Source: Undaria pinnatifida
Lineage: Eukaryota; Sar; Phaeophyceae; Laminariales; Alariaceae
Assembly (NCBI GenBank): GCA_012845835.1
Contig: JABAKD010000025.1
Span: forward strand, 21,782,923 to 21,846,922
DNA: 64,000 nucleotides
Direction of reading: 5' to 3'
Both the position numbers and the translations under genes were made by a program. Shown here one piece after another: positions 57,601 to 64,000 of the stretch; position 1 is the stretch's first letter, and the number at the start of each line of letters is the position of its first letter. The notes beneath the pieces are model-generated. The model did not search any database, was not told the origin of the DNA, and was given only the letters and a program-made list of their open reading frames with translations.

Positions 57601-57814
57601 CTTCTTAACCCCAAATCGTCGAAACTTCGCCATTTTTTATTTTTTTTCATGATTCCCGTTGTATACGTACGTACCTAGGCCCTGAGATTTCTTCACCCCC
57701 GGCACTTTTTTTTTCCCCACAGATCACTTTCATTGGGAAAAGGTCTTGAGCTCCAAAATAGACGATGGTGAGGAAACCCGGAAAAAAAGCAGTGGTTGCA
57801 CACCTCTTTGGCAG

Positions 57815-58112
57815 CGCGCGTATAATCGAGGGTGGCTGATTCTTCGATACCCCCCCCCCCCCCCCCCCCCCTCCCTTTTAAAACCGGCGAATTCTTTGAC
57901 GAACGTGTCATGGCTACTCGACACGAGGGAATATGCTAGATATGAAAAAAACGTATCTCCCATGTCGTTTCTTGTTTGCAAAGAACGATCGAACGATGAC
58001 GTCGGGGTGGAAACGGGGGTACCGTGTTTCGGGAGTTACGGCCCGGAGCTGGTTTCAAAACCGGCGATTTCGTTCAAGAAAAGATGGGGGGGCTATCGTA
58101 GTAAGACTCAGG
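57815..58112 (+). mobile_element. MITE family 'TTCTACGATAGCC', copy 5
   Basis: GGCTGATTCTTCGATACCCC at the left, then a C-run of about 23 bases, CATGGCTACTCGACACGAGG, GAGCTGGTTTCAAAACCGGC, and GGGGGGCTATCGTAGTAAGA at the right. Confidence 0.8.
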
Positions 58113-58426
58113 GGCGGCAGTAGAGGATGGGGGGGTCCAGGTTTAAGGGACCTTTTGTCGCGGTTGTGGCTCGGGGTCACTCGCGCGAGTAACCCCGCGG
58201 TTCCTTTTTCGCGGGGGGGTCTAAAAAAGATTATACAAAGTGGGGTGTTTCTCTTTTCTTATAATATTGCAACATCAAAATCCGCAGTGAGTGGAAGTAA
58301 TGGTCACAGGTCTACGCTCTGTGCACTCTAAATAAAAAGAACGCCTCGTTGCGTGTGGTAAATTTTCAGTCCGTGAGGGGAGGCAGTCATTAGTAATGGT
58401 GAGAGTGGCTCAGAACTGGTAGCGAA

Positions 58427-58684
58427 TTGGGGGTATATAGTAACACCGTCGTAACATCCCCCCTAGTAATACCGTGGCCTTGGTCTTCGGGAAGGCTTTT
58501 TTTAGGGGGAGGTGGGGGGGGGGGGCATCTGCTGGTCGATCGAAAGTCGAACGCGGTCGCCCTGTTCTTTGTCAGACCGACGACACCCGACGCGGCATAC
58601 ATCGCGCTCAAGAAAGCGGAAGGTGACATCAGACAATTAATCTGTGGAGGCACCCATGATAGCATCAAGAACTGCGTTGGATAA
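58427..58684 (+). other. Unrecognised open frame with a coherent C-terminal part
   Basis: An 85-codon frame whose last 50 codons read like protein (TTPDAAYIALKKAEGDIRQL then ICGGTHDSIKNCVG). No start context, splice pattern or known motif is clear. It is next to an inverted repeat E copy (58690-59000) and may be a transposon fragment. Confidence 0.25.
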
Positions 58685-58689
58685 CTACG

Positions 58690-59000
58690 CATCTTACAAT
58701 AGTACGACTTACAGGGTATGCGTAATAAACCGATGCGTTCCTTCCACAGCCTCCAGATTTTTGTTAGCCCCGTCAAAAACAGGTTTTATAGTTTTATAGT
58801 TTCCGCGCACATACTGATTAATGCCACCGTGTTCACCCTGGTACAAGCTACACTGTAGTTCTAGGGGGAGTCACCGACCTATCTCCTCAATGAGGACACA
58901 CACCCAGTAATACGCGCGATCGGAGTATCACACACAGCACACACGCAAAGCTTGCAAAATTACTAGTTTCAATCGTGATCTCACAGCCGGAGTGTTTCAA
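58690..59000 (-). repeat. Dispersed repeat E, inverted copy
   Basis: GTCAAAAACAGGTTTTATAG, CTACACTGTAGTTCTAGGGG, ACACACCCAGTAATACGCGC, GGAGTATCACACACAGC and GATCTCACAGCCGGAGTG: the reverse complement of 40005-40265 with small insertions. Confidence 0.8.
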
Positions 59001-59124
59001 TTTTTTATATAAATATATATTTGTATATATATTCAATTGTATTGCCTGGTATAAATGTCTCTCGAAAGAGGCTCCTCGAGACCCAACCTGAAGTTCACGA
59101 AGAAGTTTTGTGCGACAGGACTTC

Positions 59125-59370
59125 GATAGAGAGGTACTAAGGTGTACCACATTTTGGCGATCATATTCGATAGAGGTACTAAAGTATACCATGTCTGGCT
59201 AGGGTCTACCACATTTTGGCGATCATATTCGATAGAGCTACGAAGGTATACCATGTCTGGCTAAGGTGTACCACTTTTTGGCGAACATATTCGATAGAGG
59301 TATATCTTGGATATCGTATTCGATAGAGAGGTACGAAGGTACACCACATTTTAGCGACCAAAAATCGTCG
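59125..59370. repeat. Minisatellite, about 64-bp unit, four copies
   Basis: TACCACATTTTGGCGATCAT, ATTCGATAGAGGTACTAA and GTATACCATGTCTGGCTA recur. ORFs across it are repeats of one phrase. Confidence 0.85.
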
Positions 59371-59850
59371 GAAAGTAATGATTGGCAACAATACGATAGT
59401 TTTTTTTTTGTTGTTGTCGTCAATACCTACGACAGGTCATGGGGTGGTTAATTACATACTGCCCCTTTCAGCTAGCTTACACTGAAAAAGGTTTGCGTAT
59501 GAAAATACGTGGCAGTGTGATGAGCTAAAGCTTTATTTTCCCCATCCGCCGGAACATGCAAAAAAAAAAACAGGTTCGGGGGGGGGGGGGGGGGGGGTTG
59601 AGGTCTAGAGATTCTCAAGCGTGGACCAACCCTTGGAAGGCAAAAAACGGGCGCCTGCTACGATAAACGCACTAAGGTATACCTCTTTTTGGCGGAAATA
59701 TTTTCTTCATCCCAAAATGGTCGGAAATAAAAGGCCATGTGTTCTTCGTCAAATTGCAAAAAAAAAAGAAAATCGTTTTGTACCTGGGCTTTTTCATCCG
59801 GCCAGCGGTTTTTTATCTTTCCTTAAAATCAAAGTCGTTGGGGGGGTGTC

Positions 59851-59957
59851 TTATAAACCCCTTTACAACCCCTTTTAGAACCCCCAAAATTCCTCCCCAT
59901 ACCACCTTTCAAGCAAATTTGTCCCCCAAAAACGGGTTTCCGGTTGTAGAGGCGTTA
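59851..59957. mobile_element. Short MITE, TTAA-type family
   Basis: ATAAACCCCTTTACAACC at the left, GTTTCCGGTTGTAGAGGCGTTAA at the right, ACCACCTTTCAAGCAAATTT inside. It sits within a larger AGGTATACC-type element (59670-60025). Confidence 0.65.
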
Positions 59958-60689
59958 AGCTCCCAAAATGGGAAACCCCTCGCAGGAAAAAAAGTGGTTC
60001 ACCCTCTCTGCCGTAGCTGGCGTACCTCGAAATGGCGGAGGACGACAAGGCTGGTACCGTAGGAGGGGTCTCTTTTGGGGAGCTTTTTATGAACAGTGAG
60101 TAGTGGCTATGGCGTCCCTCGCACGAGCGATTCCTCTGTTCCTTTGCGACCTCGAGCTCGGTGCAGCTTTAATTTTCACGGTATGAACCCAGACCAACAA
60201 TGATCAATGGCTTCGTAGCTATATATTAAGCGCTACGTACGCTGCCTGCGCAAAGATTACCAAATAACAAAAAAGGCCCCAAAAAGTCTCTTTTTTGTCG
60301 GTGAGGAGCACGGACGCTTGACATTTCGCGACTAGCTCAAACCCGGCGGAGACGAAAGGGGCACCTCCCCCCCTGTCGTAGCCTCTGTCGGAGGGAATAG
60401 AAATCGGAGGCCGGGGGGGGTGGGGCAAAGGCTTGTTGTTTCCTTCCCCATTATCTTCCCCATCTGCTTCGTGCGCACCAACACTAAATTTGAAAGGGAA
60501 ATGTTCCAATGCTATGATATGAGTGATCAACGTTGACGCTCGTATGATACTCCACACTGCTGTTGCCGGGTGGCAATAACACAATCGTTTTGTTTTTTCT
60601 GTGAAAGCGGGATAATCGTTTTCCACTTGTTTCTTCCTTTGTCTTTTTTTCTTCATCGTCTCAATGATGCTGTTACTCTCCAGCTCAAC

Positions 60690-60900
60690 TCGTAAGAAGT
60701 TTAACCCTCAGCCATCTTCTGAACAAAAAGCCGTGGCCACCCACGTGTCTTCCCCTCCCCCCTCCCTTTCCCCCCCCGGTACTTGCCTTCATTTTTTATC
60801 GCGTATACCAGTATTGTTCTTCAGCATTCCCACTTTTGTTTTCAGCTTCTTCTTGATTTTCGTCGATTTGCATCGAATTTCGCCAACCTACACTCGCCCG
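60690..60900 (-). mobile_element. Strongly worn tRNA-derived SINE copy
   Basis: It keeps AAAAAGCCGTGGCC, CCCCGGTACTTGCCTTCA, TTTTTATCGCGTAT and TTCTTCAGCATTCCCAC in the order of intact minus-strand SINEs, but no head or tail is left. Confidence 0.55.
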
Positions 60901-61177
60901 CTTTCGGCGCATGCACTACCACGTACTCTATACCCGGTATAGTATACGTACTGGAGGTCCCATGGTTGACACCGGGGGTTAGGCATTGTTTATATCGTTG
61001 GTGTACCGAACATTTTCCTGTGGAAGGGGCTATCTTCTTGCCTTCCATCGTACACCAGAAAAATGCCTCCGGCATCTAGATAGACTCCACGCTTTTGCGG
61101 AGAAAACTTCGTATCGCGGCATCTCTCCGAAACTCGCCCCCTCACGAAATCTATTGACGGCATACAGTTCGGAACTC

Positions 61178-61415
61178 AAAATGTAAGCACCGTTGGTGTT
61201 TTCACATGAATACGCTGACGGTACTTACATTTCTGCCCTTAATGGTTCCTGGCGTTATGTAAGCATCTTTGATGTATTCACATGAATGGGCAAACAGTTC
61301 TTACATTTCTGCCCTGAATGGTTCTTGGTATTATGTGAGCATCGTTGGTGTGTTCACATGAATACGAGAACAGTGCTAACATTTCTGCCTTTAGCGGTTC
61401 CTCGTATTATGTAAG
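61178..61415. repeat. Tandem array, about 76-bp unit, three copies, continued at 63215
   Basis: Units contain CATCGTTGGTGTGTTCACAT, GAATACG, ACATTTCTGCCC and TGGTTCTTGGTATTATGTAA. A further unit at 63216-63290 (CATCGTTGGTGTCTTCACAC) continues the array after the SINE/TRIM insertion. Confidence 0.9.
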
Positions 61416-61420
61416 CCCCG

Positions 61421-63215
61421 AACCGGTCGCCCCGGTGGCGTGTCAGGTTATCCTCGAGCCTGGTATAGGCCAGCTTCGTGAGTTCGAATCCCCCCAAAGG
61501 GCATGCTCGTATAAATTCGATGGGACTTTTTCTTGCACAACTTGACTTGCGGAAAGCGCGAGAGCGTGAGATAGCAACACTCGATGACAAATTGACGAGC
61601 AGTGGGATTGCTGAACTGCTGTGAATAGTCGTGGTGCCGGAAGGTGCGAGGGAAAGCACGCAGGGGTGTCAGCTTCGCTTGGAGACAGCACCGGTTCTTC
61701 TTTGTAGATTTCTTATTACTGACGTTGAGCTATGAGAAGCTCGAGGAGACGGGAAAGGAGGAAGAGGAGTGAGAGAATGGGGGTGGGGTGAGGCTCATAG
61801 AGTTCGCTTCACCCCAGCATTGCTGCTGTGCTCTCTCCTGGACCTGTACCCATGGAACATACAAGGAACGTTCTCCTAGATGTTCTATATTCCCATGAGC
61901 GGTTAACGCGCTGACTTCTATTAATCTTGTCCAGAGTAGGAACGTTCCATTACCGAGAACGCTCTTGAAGCATAAGCTAGCTAGATTCTACGGGTTATCT
62001 TCTCTAAGAACATTCCGTTCAAGAGTATCTTCTTGTGGCCAATAGACAATGACTCCGCGGGCTATCTTACTGAATCTATTGCCAGCTATACTGACACTCT
62101 ATTACATTAGCCCACCCTGAACAGTCGTATATGCAGACCTCAAGACGGTCAGAGAGTGACGACAAAGTTCATCCTCAAAGGCCGGGAAAGGGGGTCGAAG
62201 ATGCGGCTATTCGAAACAAAGACATGAGGCTATAGATTCGCCTACACCTCGTAATGAGGCCTAAACATCAAGGATAGAGCTATTCACTAATGAAGCAGAT
62301 CGTTGGAAGAAAGGCCATAACAAGATGGAGGAAGAGGGAAAACCCACAACGGGGCAACCTACGTAGGGCAACCGAACACCGGAAACAAAGAAGGAAACCT
62401 GAAGACGAAGCGAAGATAGCAAAAAAAATAAAAAATCGAAGCGAAGACAAGGGAAAGACACAACACATGTTACCGGAGCGATCTATGTGGGACCCAGGGA
62501 GGGGCGAACCGGGAGTCGTTCGCCGTGCCGACGACTCCAATTGTGGAAGAGTCGTGGTGCCGGAAGGTGTGAGGGAAGGGACGCAGGGGTATCAGCTTCG
62601 CTTGGAGACAGCGCCGGTTCTTCTTCGCAGATTTCTCATTACTGGCGTTGAGCTATGAGAAGCTCGAGGAGACGGGAAAGGAGGAGGAGAAGTGAGAGCA
62701 TAGGGGTGGGGTGAGGCTCACAGAGTTCGCTTCACCCCAGCATTGCTGCTGTGCTCTCTTCTGGACCTTTACCCACGGAACGTACAAGGAAAGTTCTCCT
62801 AGATGTTCTATGTTGCCATGAGCGCTCAACGCGCTTACTTCTTTCTATCTTGTCCAGAGGAGGGACGTTCCATACATTCCCATGAGCGCTCAGCGGGCCT
62901 ACTTCTATCTATCTTGTCCAGAAGAACGTTCCACTACCGAAAACGCTCTTGTTTTACAATCTAGCTATATTCTACGGGTTATATTCTCCACTAAGAATAT
63001 TCCGTTTAAAAGAATCTTGTGGCCAATAGGCCATGACTCCGCGGGCTATCTTACAAAATCTACTGCCAGCTATACTGACACTCTATTACACAGAACCCTA
63101 TGCGCGATAAAAGTTGAAGGCGAGAACCGGGGGGGGGGGGGAAGACGACACATGGGACCACGGCTTGTCCAGAAGCTGGAAAGTAGGAGTGTGAAACAAG
63201 AACAAAAACACAGAA
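61421..63215 (+). mobile_element. tRNA-derived SINE, copy 6, split by a TRIM
   Basis: The 5' part (61421-61616) runs from CCGGTCGCCCCGGTGGCG to GTGGGATTGCTGAAC. The 3' part (63093-63215) resumes GAACCCTATGCGCGATAAAA and ends with CTTGTCCAGAAGCTGGAAAG and an A-rich tail. GAAC is present on both sides of the inserted element. A 14-base G-run lies at 63129-63142, at the same internal position as in copy 1. Confidence 0.92.
61617..63092 (+). mobile_element. TRIM (terminal-repeat retrotransposon in miniature) with about 490/550-bp LTRs
   Basis: The left LTR (about 61620-62106) starts TGTGAATAGTCGTGGTGCCG; the right LTR (62542-63090) starts TGTGGAAGAGTCGTGGTGCC. Both end CTGACACTCTATTACA, so they have TG..CA borders. 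The right LTR is longer because a segment of about 62 bp around CTATCTTGTCCAGA is duplicated. The interior is only 435 bp: a Lys/Arg/Glu-rich open frame (62290 on) and a purine-rich patch (CAGGGAGGGGCGAAC) near the right LTR. No gag or pol domain, so non-autonomous. Host flank GAAC is duplicated at 61613-61616 and 63093-63096. Confidence 0.9.
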
Positions 63216-63589
63216 AAACATCGTTGGTGTCTTCACACGAATACGCAAACGGTGTTCACATTTCTGCCCTTGACGGATCCTGGTATACCTGGTATGTGCA
63301 ATACTCCAGTAGTGGATGCTCGTCGGGAAAGCTCCATTTGCGTCATGTCCTTTGTTGCTGTGGTTTTGCTTGCCTAATTCTCTAGCTTCATTTTTGAATT
63401 GGGCATGGGGGCGATGATGACGAGGTACGACGAGCACCACTCTACACTCTGCCCTCTTCTTCCCCCTTTTTGTTGCAAATAGTCTGATGTGTGCTGGCCC
63501 GTATGTTTTCTTTTCCCCCGCGTGTTCACTGCGGTTCACTGAATGGCCAAATCGCCTGGCCGCATTTCATGATTTGCATCATCAAATGT

Positions 63590-63890
63590 GTATCTGCTAC
63601 GTATGTGTCTCGTAGTTCATGACCACAGCAGTATCAGAGCTCGCCTCTCTAGGAGGCATATAGGCGCGGACGCTGGTTGTGCTGGATGTAGATGGGCGGC
63701 CATATGTATATCAGTTCCCCCATCAATGGAACAACAATACAATATTTGCGTGTGTTCTTCACACATAAAACTGGTATTTCCACCCATCTACATCCAGCAC
63801 AGCCGCTGTCCGTGTCGTCGCCCCCATGCCTCCAACTAGAAAGAACGAACTCTTTGTGGTCTGTGTTCACGAACTAGTGGGAGACAGAGC
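63590..63890. repeat. Foldback repeat with arms of about 120 bp
   Basis: The left arm holds GAGGCATATAGGCGCGGACG and TGTGCTGGATGTAGATGGGC. The right arm holds the reverse order, CCCATCTACATCCAGCACAG, CCGCTGTCCGTGTCG and CCCCCATGCCTCC. The loop is about 60 bp. Relatives of one arm lie near 34290-34390, 36930-37030 and 39720-39870. Confidence 0.85.
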
Positions 63891-64000
63891 TACAGCAGAC
63901 ACATGTTGCGCATACAGCACCAAGGTGCTTTGGCCATGCATGCAATGCCAACCGCAACGAGCACGCGCGGGCAAAAAAAAACAAACAAAAAAAAGTGCAA

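Noticed and set aside
61178-61415. Possible CRISPR-like array
   Set aside because: Units are contiguous tandem repeats without unique spacers, in a eukaryotic context.

Overview
The window looks like nuclear DNA of a eukaryotic alga, most likely a brown alga (stramenopile). Coding DNA is cut into small exons with GT..AG introns. The introns are very long and packed with transposable elements, minisatellites and long G/C homopolymers. I found no operons, no bacterial-type genes and no CRISPR. The brown-algal assignment is an inference from overall style and from LINE protein fragments that look familiar to me. No search was run.

One host gene dominates. Sixteen exons on the minus strand, from about 55.8 kb down to the left edge, join with consistent reading phase into a protein of at least about 1,465 residues. 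It has four parts: a large disordered, acidic and Ala-rich N-terminus (one exon of about 2.1 kb); a series of small ankyrin-like modules, three of them encoded by exons of exactly 138 nt; a linker; and the S1-S4 part of an ion-transport domain with a WNVLD motif at S3. I read it as a TRP-type cation channel. The S5-pore-S6 region lies beyond the left edge. About 4.4 kb of coding sequence is spread over 56 kb.

The introns hold most of the other features. The largest, 24.5-48.0 kb, contains: (i) two inverted copies of the 5' part of a LINE, with minisatellite monomers ahead of an endonuclease ORF; (ii) a decayed LINE reverse-transcriptase copy on the minus strand (40.4-42.9 kb) split by a SINE; (iii) two nested DNA transposons with TWA target-site duplications (31.8-33.5 kb); (iv) several copies of a tRNA-derived SINE; and (v) a very short LTR-like (TRIM) element at 44.7-45.1 kb. 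Introns in 1-24 kb carry pentanucleotide arrays, 27-145 bp minisatellites and several MITE families.

The region to the right of the first exon (56-64 kb) has no gene I can support. It contains a three-level nest at 61.2-63.3 kb: a TRIM inside a SINE inside a 76-bp tandem array. Near the right end is a long-armed foldback repeat.

Exon borders were placed by eye from splice consensus and phase. No RNA evidence was available.
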